Shown here: positions 1 to 6,011 of the stretch, piece by piece
Layout of the letters: each line of letters opens with the position of its first letter
Position numbering within the stretch: position 1 is the first letter of the stretch
NCBI GenBank assembly: GCA_964495655.1
Contig: CAZBWK010000152.1
Coordinates: 1-6,011, forward strand
DNA from: JAAYJR01 sp964495655
GTDB lineage: Bacteria > Bacteroidota > Bacteroidia > Bacteroidales > Prolixibacteraceae
DNA: 6,011 nt
Direction of reading: 5' to 3'
Translations under genes and position numbers: made by a program
Notes under the pieces: generated by a model
The model's database searches: none
The model's input: only the letters and a program-made list of their open reading frames with translations
Told to the model about the DNA's origin: nothing

Positions 1-951
1 ACTTGCCAAAAATTTTGCTGTTTGAATTAATCCGTCCATTAATTTATCCAAATCCTGCCATCTTGCAGAAATATGTTCTGGAATAGGTTCGCCGGTTATT
101 CTGTCATGATCACCGACAAAGCCTCCTTCTGTTCTAAACCCCAACTTTGTAAAACGTTTATTTTCAATAATGATTCCCTGCAAACGTATAAGTTCCGCTT
201 TTGAAAGCGGATTTTTTCCGGCTTCACCAATTGCTTTACCCCAACGTAACGCACGATTTGTTCCTGGATTTTCACCTTCAATTTTAAATGAAGCCCGGGA
301 GTCCTTTAATAACAAAAATGATGATGCCCTTTGCATTATATCTTTATGAATGCTATTTAGATAAGTCTTATTTTGTAACTGAATTTTGGAAGCAATATAT
401 TTTTCGAGTTTTTCGGTTTTATAAATTAATGGACAAAAATCCGGAGTGCCAGGTAAATTATTAATAATCCGGTGACGCGACGAACGTTGTCCAGATATGG
501 CAAATTGAATTTTATCATCCACAAGCGGGCTAAAATTCTTAAAAGTCATATCAGGGATTGGAAGTGTTTCTCCGGTTAACCATTCAAATAAAAACCAAAT
601 TTTTCTGCTATATTGACCACTTGGTTCTATATTGAGTAATTTAATTACTTCCTTCTTCCCTAATTTGTTAAATAGAAATTTAAAGAACAATAAATTAATG
701 CCTTCATATTTTAAAGCGAACACGAGTTGTTTATAAAGCGTATTTTCAGGCTGATATGATGGCGTATAAACATTCCATCCCTGTACTTGATATTTTCTAT
801 TCTTAATGCTTATAATTGATAGTGTTTCAGGTAAAGGAACAGCTAGTTTATAAAAATTAATCATTGCACCATAACCAACAATATATCCTTCTTCCGGGGG
901 AATACGTCCATGAAAAATGGATATTTTCTGTGAAAAACAGTTATTTTCCAT
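1..951 (-). CDS. Fic-family protein, self-inhibited class II type (3' end beyond window)
   Basis: The frame is open for 317 codons from ATG at 951 to the left edge, so the C-terminus is missing. Fic proteins usually transfer AMP from ATP onto target proteins in the cytoplasm. Residues 20-180 resemble the N-terminal region I recall from a family of roughly 500-residue Fic proteins (VGYGAM at 26-31, WFLFEWLTG at 119-127, NNLPGTPDFCP at 164-174). Residues 221-226 read SFKIEG, which fits the inhibitory-helix motif [S/T]xxxE[G/N]; its Glu blocks productive ATP binding. That motif precedes the Fic core, as in class II proteins that carry their own inhibitor. Residues 276-294 (GGFVGDHDR, then PIPEHISA) match the start of the core. 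The catalytic HPFxxGNGR motif should lie past position 1, so activity cannot be judged here. No partner antitoxin gene is visible upstream. The family call is confident; the target is unknown. Confidence 0.88.
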   Translation of the reverse strand, partial: MENNCFSQKISIFHGRIPPEEGYIVGYGAMINFYKLAVPLPETLSIISIKNRKYQVQGWNVYTPSYQPENTLYKQLVFALKYEGINLLFFKFLFNKLGKKEVIKLLNIEPSGQYSRKIWFLFEWLTGETLPIPDMTFKNFSPLVDDKIQFAISGQRSSRHRIINNLPGTPDFCPLIYKTEKLEKYIASKIQLQNKTYLNSIHKDIMQRASSFLLLKDSRASFKIEGENPGTNRALRWGKAIGEAGKNPLSKAELIRLQGIIIENKRFTKLGFRTEGGFVGDHDRITGEPIPEHISARWQDLDKLMDGLIQTAKFLAS

Positions 952-975
952 CTTATATTCTGAAAAATGAGTATT

Positions 976-1010
976 CAAATATAAATTAAAAATTAGGTAA
1001 GTTTAACAAA
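976..1010 (-). promoter_or_regulatory. Candidate Bacteroidota-type promoter for the Fic gene
   Basis: On the minus strand TATATTTG (983-976) is a perfect match to the Bacteroidota -7 consensus TAnnTTTG. A TTTG at 1010-1007 could serve as the -33 element, with a 23-base spacer, which is at the long end of the accepted range. The -7 box ends 24 bases before the Fic ATG at 951, implying a short leader. It is the only perfect TAnnTTTG I found in the gaps on this strand. The region is AT-rich, so chance is a real alternative. Confidence 0.35.
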
Positions 1011-1074
1011 AAATGAGTAATTAAAAGCCAAATCCATTAAAAACAGATACAAGATACGGCGTTATTAAATGTTT

Positions 1075-2193
1075 TTATAAATTTTGCCATTTTGTATATC
1101 CTGCAGCAGCCAACAGAACCTCCTGGGTATTATAATCATGCTCATAAGTATAGGGATTTTTGATTTTCCCCTGGATTATTTTTGCCAGCTCCACTAACTG
1201 GTCTTCATAGCGATCAAGCTTAACTCCTAAATCAACCGTGTGTGATCCGGCAGAATATTCCTCATTGCCTTCACGCAACTTTAATTCTATAATTAAAGGC
1301 TTTCCGTCAAAACGTTCCAGAGGACACCATTCAATTGTACCATTAGTACCTGCAATTTTAAATCTCCGGTTACTTATTCCGTCTACTTCCTGGTCACATG
1401 CATGTATAGTCACTGTAGCATGAGGATACTCTATGACGGCCCGGCAATTATTCTTAGCGCCATTGGCCGAACCCGGAGTGGACTTTAAAAACGGGGTAAC
1501 TTTTTCAGGCCGACCCAGTATAGATACTACTATATCGATGGGGTGACATCCCAGGTTGAACATTATGCCGCCCTTAAAATTGCTGAGATACCTCTGATAG
1601 TCAGCACCTCCGTAATCATGACTCATGCCGGTCTGAATTTCAAAGATGTCGCCAAGCCAACCCCGGCGGACTGCCTTCTGAACAAATTGAAAAGCCGGAT
1701 TATTGCGGTACATGTATCCCATCTGAAACGGCAAATTCCTCTCTTTGCACCCATTCAGCAGTTTGCCGAAAAGTTTAAGATCCTCGCCTCCCGGCTTATC
1801 CATGTGTATTGCAAGATTGTGCTCCATACAACGCATAGCGGTGGGAACCAGGTCATTATTAGCCGTTTCAACCATAACAGCCTCAAGGCCCGGAATGTTG
1901 AAAAGCTCTTCTTCAGTCATCCATTTAATCCCTTCATAAGGTTTAAGGTTATTCCCTGCAAATCTTGCAGCTTTTGAGTGGCGGTCATCTACAATCCCCA
2001 CAATCTCAAATATATCAGGCAATTTTTTCAAAGAAGTAATTTTTGCAGCATGCTCATGACAAACTCCAATCTGACCTATCTTTATTTTTTTAATCTTGTT
2101 ATTTGCACTTTTCCATCCTGAAAGAATAGTGGGAGAAGCAATAATGCCGGTATTACCCATTGCTGTCATTTTGATAAAATTTCTTCGTTTCAT
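1075..2193 (-). CDS. Tat-exported Gfo/Idh/MocA-family oxidoreductase (smaller paralogue)
   Basis: This 372-residue protein starts MKRRNFIK, a twin-arginine signal followed by a short, weakly hydrophobic stretch (residues 9-25) and no lipobox Cys, so it is probably a soluble periplasmic enzyme. An N-terminal Rossmann fold begins near residue 36 but its glycine motif is degenerate (GQIGVCHEH, 40-48, rather than GxGxxG). The family 'EKP' motif appears as DKP (132-134), with K133 the expected catalytic Lys. The C-terminal domain carries FNLGCHPID (212-220), where His217 matches the catalytic His and Asn213 stands where the classical Asp sits. The family oxidises or reduces sugar or cyclitol hydroxyls with NAD(P); the substrate here is not predictable. 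ATG at 2193 was chosen because it places RR at residues 3-4; an in-frame TTG at 2202 would add only three residues. The dehydroquinase-like gene lies 179 bases upstream. Confidence 0.88.
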   Translation of the reverse strand: MKRRNFIKMTAMGNTGIIASPTILSGWKSANNKIKKIKIGQIGVCHEHAAKITSLKKLPDIFEIVGIVDDRHSKAARFAGNNLKPYEGIKWMTEEELFNIPGLEAVMVETANNDLVPTAMRCMEHNLAIHMDKPGGEDLKLFGKLLNGCKERNLPFQMGYMYRNNPAFQFVQKAVRRGWLGDIFEIQTGMSHDYGGADYQRYLSNFKGGIMFNLGCHPIDIVVSILGRPEKVTPFLKSTPGSANGAKNNCRAVIEYPHATVTIHACDQEVDGISNRRFKIAGTNGTIEWCPLERFDGKPLIIELKLREGNEEYSAGSHTVDLGVKLDRYEDQLVELAKIIQGKIKNPYTYEHDYNTQEVLLAAAGYTKWQNL

Positions 2194-2213
2194 CGCGGAC
2201 AATTTGGTTTAAC

Positions 2214-2229
2214 AATATTTTAAAATATT
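2214..2229. repeat. 16-base perfect AT palindrome upstream of the smaller oxidoreductase
   Basis: AATATTTTAAAATATT is its own reverse complement and ends 20 bases before the ATG at 2193. It could be a regulator-binding site or part of a leader hairpin, but it contains no G or C and sits in very AT-rich DNA, so chance is plausible. Confidence 0.25.
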
Positions 2230-2239
2230 TTATTCCATA
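2229..2239 (-). promoter_or_regulatory. Shared upstream 11-mer, copy 1
   Basis: The minus strand reads TATGGAATAAA, identical to the sequence ahead of the larger Gfo/Idh/MocA gene (5002-4992). In both places an ATATTT stretch follows shortly after. Copy 1 ends 35 bases before the ATG at 2193 and touches the AT palindrome. It may be a common promoter part or operator, or residue of a duplicated upstream region. Function is unproven. Confidence 0.25.
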
Positions 2240-2261
2240 GTTTTTGTGTCGTTATTGATCA

Positions 2262-2281
2262 AAAAAGAACAAGCTCTTTTT
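2262..2281 (-). terminator. Weak hairpin with T-rich arm downstream of the dehydroquinase-like gene
   Basis: On the minus strand AAAAAGA (2281-2275) pairs perfectly with TCTTTTT (2268-2262) around a six-base loop, and the T-run extends one base further. It lies about 91 bases after the stop codon at 2373 and about 70 before the next start. The stem has only one G-C pair and its T-run is part of the stem, so it is at best a poor intrinsic terminator. Confidence 0.2.
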
Positions 2282-2372
2282 ACAATTTGCTTCTGACAAA
2301 ATTTCATCCCTTGCCTTTTAGACATAATTAGCTATAGCTCATCCTGGTGCCTATCTTCGTGTTGCATAACAA

Positions 2373-3335
2373 TTACTCAATGTCATTTATATTCCAGTTA
2401 ATATTATCCAGTACTGCTTTCATGGATTGTATCGTGGGCTGGCCGAAAGTATAACGATCAGAATAATAAGGTACTGCAAACAGAATAGAAGTGCCAAGTA
2501 CCGGACACATAAAACGGTGTGGCCGACTGTATTTACCACCGCAAAGGTGAATATAGGGAGTTTTAAGTTCCCTGTTCAAAGTTATTGTTGTACGCAATGC
2601 TTCAGCAAGTTCTTCTTCCGTATTGATGATTGTAACTATCTTTACAACATCCGGACCTCGCGATTCGAGTTCAAGCATATGTTTTGTGACTTCTTCTGTT
2701 GTCATCACAGATCCCGTATGTGAGGATATTACTACTTCTGCACCTTTGCTGTAAATTTTGTCAATAAGCCGTTTTTGTTTATCGATGGCATTTTGATTGT
2801 AAGTTATTTCCTTTGATGACGGATCATATAAATCACCCATCACATCAATCATTGATGCCCCCGCTTCTGCTGCAGTGAGCAACACCTCCTGACGATCATC
2901 ATCGCTTGATTCCTTCCACTTATCATTACGATAGAAATAGAACATAAAAGGCAAATTCACCGACTTGATAATTTTTTTAAAAGATTCTAAATTCCTGAAC
3001 TCAGGCTTAAAGTCATGCAGGTCAATTGTTATGCCACTGGCACCCTCAGACTCCGAATTCCTGGCTGATGCTATCAATTCCTGCGGCGTCTGCCCAGCCA
3101 TGATCCCGGCTATCACCGGATAGGGTTTATTTAAAAAAGAAAGCCTTTTACTATTATTAATCTGACCTTCGATTTCTGCACTTCCAACAATCACTTTATT
3201 GCTGGGTCGGAAAAATTCTTTCCCATTTGAAATCATATTAGGTATCATTGTGAGACCTATAGAAAGGCTCATTGCATTTTTGATAAAATCCCTTCGCAAA
3301 AAATAAGTTGTTTTTTCATCCTTTCCCATGTTCAT
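2373..3335 (-). CDS. Exported homologue of type I 3-dehydroquinate dehydratase (AroD fold)
   Basis: This 320-residue protein has an LRRDFIK twin-arginine motif (13-19) and a hydrophobic run (21-32), so Tat export is likely. The remaining part (about 70-312) aligns by eye over its whole length with AroD, a (beta/alpha)8 barrel that dehydrates 3-dehydroquinate through a Lys Schiff base. SSH at 204-206 matches the catalytic His (His143 in Salmonella AroD numbering), DVVKI at 229-233 matches the Schiff-base Lys170 (here K232), R274 matches Arg213, and GQ at 298-299 matches Gln236. Two usually conserved positions differ: the E-x-R-x-D strand motif is I104-D-L106-H-D108, and the Ser of 'SAPGQ' is Tyr295. 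A location outside the cytoplasm argues against a role in aromatic amino acid synthesis. Its place between two exported oxidoreductases suggests a catabolic lyase acting on a beta-hydroxyketone, perhaps dehydroquinate from quinate or a keto-sugar. The fold is fairly sure, the substrate open. Confidence 0.8.
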   Translation of the reverse strand: MNMGKDEKTTYFLRRDFIKNAMSLSIGLTMIPNMISNGKEFFRPSNKVIVGSAEIEGQINNSKRLSFLNKPYPVIAGIMAGQTPQELIASARNSESEGASGITIDLHDFKPEFRNLESFKKIIKSVNLPFMFYFYRNDKWKESSDDDRQEVLLTAAEAGASMIDVMGDLYDPSSKEITYNQNAIDKQKRLIDKIYSKGAEVVISSHTGSVMTTEEVTKHMLELESRGPDVVKIVTIINTEEELAEALRTTITLNRELKTPYIHLCGGKYSRPHRFMCPVLGTSILFAVPYYSDRYTFGQPTIQSMKAVLDNINWNINDIE

Positions 3336-3528
3336 AATTCTTTTTTTAAATAATCACTTAATCATTTCCACTTAGTAATGTGTCTGTATAACAAGTATGT
3401 CACATATAGCTAAACAATAATTAATTCATCTTTCGCAAACAGGTTTTGTATCGGTTACTCCACCTTTATTATTTCAAACAGTTGTGCCTTTGACTTTTCT
3501 TGATATCATAATCTTAACATCTTCTTTA

Positions 3529-4974
3529 TCAAATCTCTTTCGGCATTTCAAATCCTTTACGATACTGGTAAAAAGTCAATTCCTGAGCTTTGCTGTCATT
3601 TAATATAGTTTCGTATTCAGGTGAAAATTCAAGGTATTTGCACCCTGCCCGGTAAGATATATTTGCTAAATGAACTAAAACAGTACTATTATGACTCTCA
3701 ACAATATCGCTATTTGGTTTTTCCCTGCTGCGAATGCAATCAAAAAAGTTTTGCAAATGTTTCAACAGAGGATAAAATGCTTTTTGCTGTGCCACAATTT
3801 CTCCTCCTTTGTCGAAAACTTGCCAGCCTCCCCCCATACGACCGACAAACATCATCCGTTTGGTGCCAAGAATTTCTACACGTGTTCCACTTATATCCCA
3901 ATTTGGGAAAATATCCCCATAGCGCACCTCAGGAGGGGATGGTATCATGTATGGCGTACACTGACCAGCTTCAATGGTCATTACGTATTTACCAAAATTT
4001 AAAGTGGTCATTTGGTAATCCGGAACATCCCTGTTATCGTTAATAAAATACCTGCCACCGAGACAATAAACCGAAGATGGAAATCCGGGATCACCGATAA
4101 TAAGCCTTGCCATATCCAGTTGATGTATAACCTGATTAGTCATAGCTTCCCCACCTCCATATTCCCAGAAATAATGCCATGATTTGTTTCGTGTAACATT
4201 ATAGGGAACTAATGGTGCAGGACCCAGCCACATATTCCAGTCAATGGTATCAGGTGCTTCACTGTTCTCCTTTTCATTTAAAGGGACAGGCCCCGTCCAC
4301 AAAGATTTAATATTTACTGCAACAAGCTCTCCCAATTCACCGCTATTAATATAATTCCTGGCTGACATGGCTTGTTCAGCACTTCTGTTGTGTGTACCTA
4401 CCTGAACAATTCTTTCATACTTCATTGTTGCTTCTATCATTTTCTGCCCTTCAATAATATTATGCGAAACAGGCTTTTCCACATAAACATCCTTCCCGGC
4501 CTGACATGCCCATATTGTGGCCAGAGCATGCCAATGTTCAGGTGTAGCAATAAACACTGCATCAACTTCTTTATCATCAAACACCTTGCGCATATCTCTG
4601 ATCCTTATGGGTTTGAAGTTTTGTTTTTTATCAAGCTCATTTAACAAAAATCCACCTCTTGTATCATCAACATCACATATATATTTTATCCTTATGTTCT
4701 CACCTGTCTCTACTGCCTGAATAATTAAATTTGTACCCCAGCCTCCGGCACCGATAAGGGCTACAATTATTGTGTCGTTTACACTTTTAGCACGTTCACT
4801 GCTAAATGATGTTTTGATAACTTTCCGGTATGAAGGATCCTGCCCCGACAACTCTGTAACAGATTCATTTGAATCAGACGGGCTGCCTTGTTTATTTGAT
4901 CTCTGACAAGATGGTGCCAGAGTTAATCCTGCTGCACCGGAGGTTGCCAGAAAGAAAAATTTTCTTCGTTTCAT
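3529..4974 (-). CDS. Gfo/Idh/MocA-family oxidoreductase with Tat/lipoprotein-like signal (larger paralogue)
   Basis: This 481-residue protein begins MKRRKFFFLA, a twin-arginine signal, and residues 19-23 (LAPSC) could be an atypical lipobox with Cys23 lipidated. The residues after Cys (QRSNKQG) lack the acidic surface-export signal of Bacteroidota, so an anchor facing the periplasm is more likely. A polar Ser/Asn-rich linker (24-62) follows. The Rossmann fold has an intact GAGGWG motif (75-80), TPEHWH at 144-149, and the catalytic EKP at 166-168. The substrate domain carries GGGEAMTNQVIHQLD (273-287): His284 fits the catalytic His and Asn280 replaces the classical Asp. The motif style is that of the many exported oxidoreductases of Bacteroidota and Planctomycetes, which act on sugars or glycosides; the reaction here cannot be named. 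The start follows an A-rich tract with no Shine-Dalgarno site. Identity with the smaller paralogue is low, so this is no recent duplication. Confidence 0.9.
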   Translation of the reverse strand: MKRRKFFFLATSGAAGLTLAPSCQRSNKQGSPSDSNESVTELSGQDPSYRKVIKTSFSSERAKSVNDTIIVALIGAGGWGTNLIIQAVETGENIRIKYICDVDDTRGGFLLNELDKKQNFKPIRIRDMRKVFDDKEVDAVFIATPEHWHALATIWACQAGKDVYVEKPVSHNIIEGQKMIEATMKYERIVQVGTHNRSAEQAMSARNYINSGELGELVAVNIKSLWTGPVPLNEKENSEAPDTIDWNMWLGPAPLVPYNVTRNKSWHYFWEYGGGEAMTNQVIHQLDMARLIIGDPGFPSSVYCLGGRYFINDNRDVPDYQMTTLNFGKYVMTIEAGQCTPYMIPSPPEVRYGDIFPNWDISGTRVEILGTKRMMFVGRMGGGWQVFDKGGEIVAQQKAFYPLLKHLQNFFDCIRSREKPNSDIVESHNSTVLVHLANISYRAGCKYLEFSPEYETILNDSKAQELTFYQYRKGFEMPKEI

Positions 4975-4991
4975 TTTTTTAAATATTTGTG

Positions 4992-5002
4992 TTTATTCCA
5001 TA
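4992..5002 (-). promoter_or_regulatory. Shared upstream 11-mer, copy 2
   Basis: The minus strand reads TATGGAATAAA and is followed after three bases by AAATATTT. It ends 17 bases before the ATG at 4974 and matches exactly the copy at 2239-2229 ahead of the smaller paralogue. The distances to the two start codons differ (17 versus 35 bases), which weakens the case for a core promoter element. Confidence 0.25.
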
Positions 5003-5006
5003 CTTG

Positions 5007-5090
5007 TCAAAATTTCTCAGCAACAAATTTTTCAGTACCAAAAAATAACCTAAAATCTTGCCCGAAGTTTTCAAAGTATATTTCCTTCAT
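5007..5090 (-). CDS. Possible 27-residue small ORF between two genes
   Basis: ATG at 5090 opens a 27-codon frame ending in TGA at 5009-5007. It starts 18 bases after the aldo/keto reductase stop and ends 32 bases before the next gene. The product begins MKEIYFENF and is rich in Phe (seven residues), with no signal or motif I recognise. An open frame this short is expected by chance, so I hold it only as a possibility; it could also be a leader peptide or a gene remnant. Confidence 0.12.
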   Translation of the reverse strand: MKEIYFENFGQDFRLFFGTEKFVAEKF

Positions 5091-5108
5091 TTGGTGATTT
5101 TAGTTTTT

Positions 5109-6011
5109 TCAACAGATATCACTATGAGTAGCTAAAAAGCTGTCGAGCGCAACCTTATTTGCAGATGAGAGGCGGTTGGAAAGTTCGCGCATTTCGTTCT
5201 GAGGCATTGATTGGAATGCGGATGCATACTTTGCGTTTTGCTCCACCTCTTCAAGGCTGGTCATGCCGACAATAGAGGAAGCAATGGGGAGGCTCCACGC
5301 GTAGCGCATGAGAGTTTGCGCGTCAGCCTTATCCGGATTGTTGCCCAAAAGATGTCCGTAGCCGAGCGTCTTCATTGCGATGATGCCCATGTTCTTTTTT
5401 TGCGCAGCCGGCAAAGTAATGGCCTCGAAACTGGGGGAAGAAACTTCCGGAGCGAGCCGCCAGCCAGGCTCGAGAACACCCAGCATTGCCGCATTTAGTA
5501 CTAGTTGGGCACAGTCAAAATCATAGCGCTCTATGAAGTTTTTCATCTGGACCGGTTGATCGTGCGACGAAACGCCAATAAAGCGTACTACCTTCTGCTC
5601 GCGCAGCTTGTAGTAGGTTTCTACACTGTAACCTTTTTGTCCGAGGAGATCGACTTCATCGGCCTTGAGCCAATGGACATGAAGCAGGTCAATGTAATCG
5701 GTTTGGAGGCGCTTCAGCGAAATCTCGATTTGACCCATAATTTGGTCGTATGTACGATCGTGGATTTTTGTAGTGACGAAGACTTCCTTGCGCCTTGTTT
5801 TAAGCATGCGGCCCACCATGGTTTCAGACCAGCCATCTTTTCCATATATATGCGCGGTGTCGAACCAAGTAATTCCGAGGTCAACTGCATGGTTGAGCAA
5901 CTGCACTGCCTCGTCATCACGATTTTCGTAAGCTCTTTGGAATTTGCTGCCGGTACCAAAGCCAATAATGGGCACCTCCGCACCCGTCCGTCCCAAAATT
6001 CGTTTTGGGAT
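5109..6011 (-). CDS. Aldo/keto reductase (5' end beyond window)
   Basis: The frame is open from the right edge to TGA at 5111-5109, giving 300 visible residues numbered from the edge. It starts IPKRILGRTGAEVP, which in this family lies at the very N-terminus, so probably only a few codons are missing; the TTG at 5996 is internal (the Leu of RILGRTG) and not a start. The barrel carries the catalytic tetrad: Asp51 and Tyr56 (FDTAHIYG), Lys82 (VTTK) and His113 (LLHVHW). A C-terminal IVGMTSLEEVEQN stretch fits the usual cofactor-phosphate region. The family reduces aldehydes and ketones, or runs in reverse, usually with NADPH. No export signal is visible, so a cytoplasmic site is likely unless one lies in the missing part. 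Base composition is unlike the neighbours: 36 of 60 G+C in 5281-5340 and 32 of 60 in 5461-5520. No Fe-S cysteine cluster is seen at the C-terminus. Substrate unknown. Confidence 0.92.
   Translation of the reverse strand: MPKRILGRTGAEVPIIGFGTGSKFQRAYENRDDEAVQLLNHAVDLGITWFDTAHIYGKDGWSETMVGRMLKTRRKEVFVTTKIHDRTYDQIMGQIEISLKRLQTDYIDLLHVHWLKADEVDLLGQKGYSVETYYKLREQKVVRFIGVSSHDQPVQMKNFIERYDFDCAQLVLNAAMLGVLEPGWRLAPEVSSPSFEAITLPAAQKKNMGIIAMKTLGYGHLLGNNPDKADAQTLMRYAWSLPIASSIVGMTSLEEVEQNAKYASAFQSMPQNEMRELSNRLSSANKVALDSFLATHSDIC

Noticed and set aside
96..281. A 61-codon open frame on the minus strand
   Set aside because: It lies inside the Fic gene in another frame; the Fic frame is open for 317 codons and has recognisable motifs.
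1543..1977. A 144-codon open frame on the plus strand
   Set aside because: It lies wholly antisense to the smaller oxidoreductase, whose conserved motifs establish the minus strand as coding; no family features in the product.
2194..2202. TTG start that would extend the smaller oxidoreductase by three residues
   Set aside because: ATG at 2193 gives the typical MKRR Tat start and is a stronger start codon.
3336..3528. 193-base gap searched for promoter, RNA or small gene
   Set aside because: No TAnnTTTG box, stable hairpin or convincing frame was found; nothing to report.
3621..4043. A 140-codon open frame on the plus strand, with a second overlapping plus-strand frame at 3691-4002
   Set aside because: Both are antisense to the C-terminal part of the larger oxidoreductase and look like shadows of its codon pattern.
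5046..5070. Imperfect hairpin after the aldo/keto reductase (AAAACTT / AAGATTTT on the minus strand)
   Set aside because: The stem is short with a bulge, and no T-run follows, so it does not qualify as a terminator.
5714..5983. An 89-codon open frame on the minus strand
   Set aside because: It is in another frame inside the aldo/keto reductase, whose catalytic tetrad identifies the true frame.
1..6011. CRISPR arrays, tRNA, rRNA, insertion sequences, defence islands
   Set aside because: No regularly spaced repeats, clover-leaf motifs, transposase motifs or terminal inverted repeats were seen; the Fic protein alone does not make a defence system.

Overview
The window looks like chromosomal DNA from an uncultured or environmental Bacteroidota-like bacterium. 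The base composition is AT-rich and genes begin after A-rich tracts without clear Shine-Dalgarno sites. One gap holds a match to the Bacteroidota -7 promoter motif (TAnnTTTG). Three exported proteins start with the 'RRxF' type of Tat signal common in that phylum. The assignment rests on style only; no rRNA or tRNA is present.

All five genes lie on the minus strand, so transcription runs from the right edge to the left. In that order they are: an aldo/keto reductase cut by the right edge (6011-5109); a large Gfo/Idh/MocA-family oxidoreductase with a Tat and possible lipoprotein signal (4974-3529); a Tat-type exported homologue of type I 3-dehydroquinate dehydratase (3335-2373); a smaller Tat-type Gfo/Idh/MocA oxidoreductase (2193-1075); and a Fic-family protein cut by the left edge (951-1). 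The gaps are 134, 193, 179 and 123 bases, too wide for a tightly packed operon, although co-transcription remains possible. No gene-free stretch exceeds 300 bases. The 193-base gap (3336-3528) shows nothing I can name.

The three middle genes make the most coherent group: two probable NAD(P)-dependent sugar or cyclitol oxidoreductases flank a Schiff-base lyase homologue, and all three appear to be sent across the inner membrane folded. This suggests (inference) a periplasmic route in which a hydroxyl is oxidised to a ketone, a beta-hydroxyketone is dehydrated by the dehydroquinase-like enzyme, and a product is reduced. The dehydroquinase homologue keeps the catalytic His and Lys but has changed other pocket residues, so its substrate may not be dehydroquinate.

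The aldo/keto reductase is clearly richer in G+C than the rest and may have a separate history. The Fic protein is an ordinary-looking self-inhibited (class II type) member whose catalytic motif lies outside the window. Possible small signals are an 11-base sequence shared upstream of both Gfo/Idh/MocA genes, a 16-base AT palindrome, and one weak hairpin.
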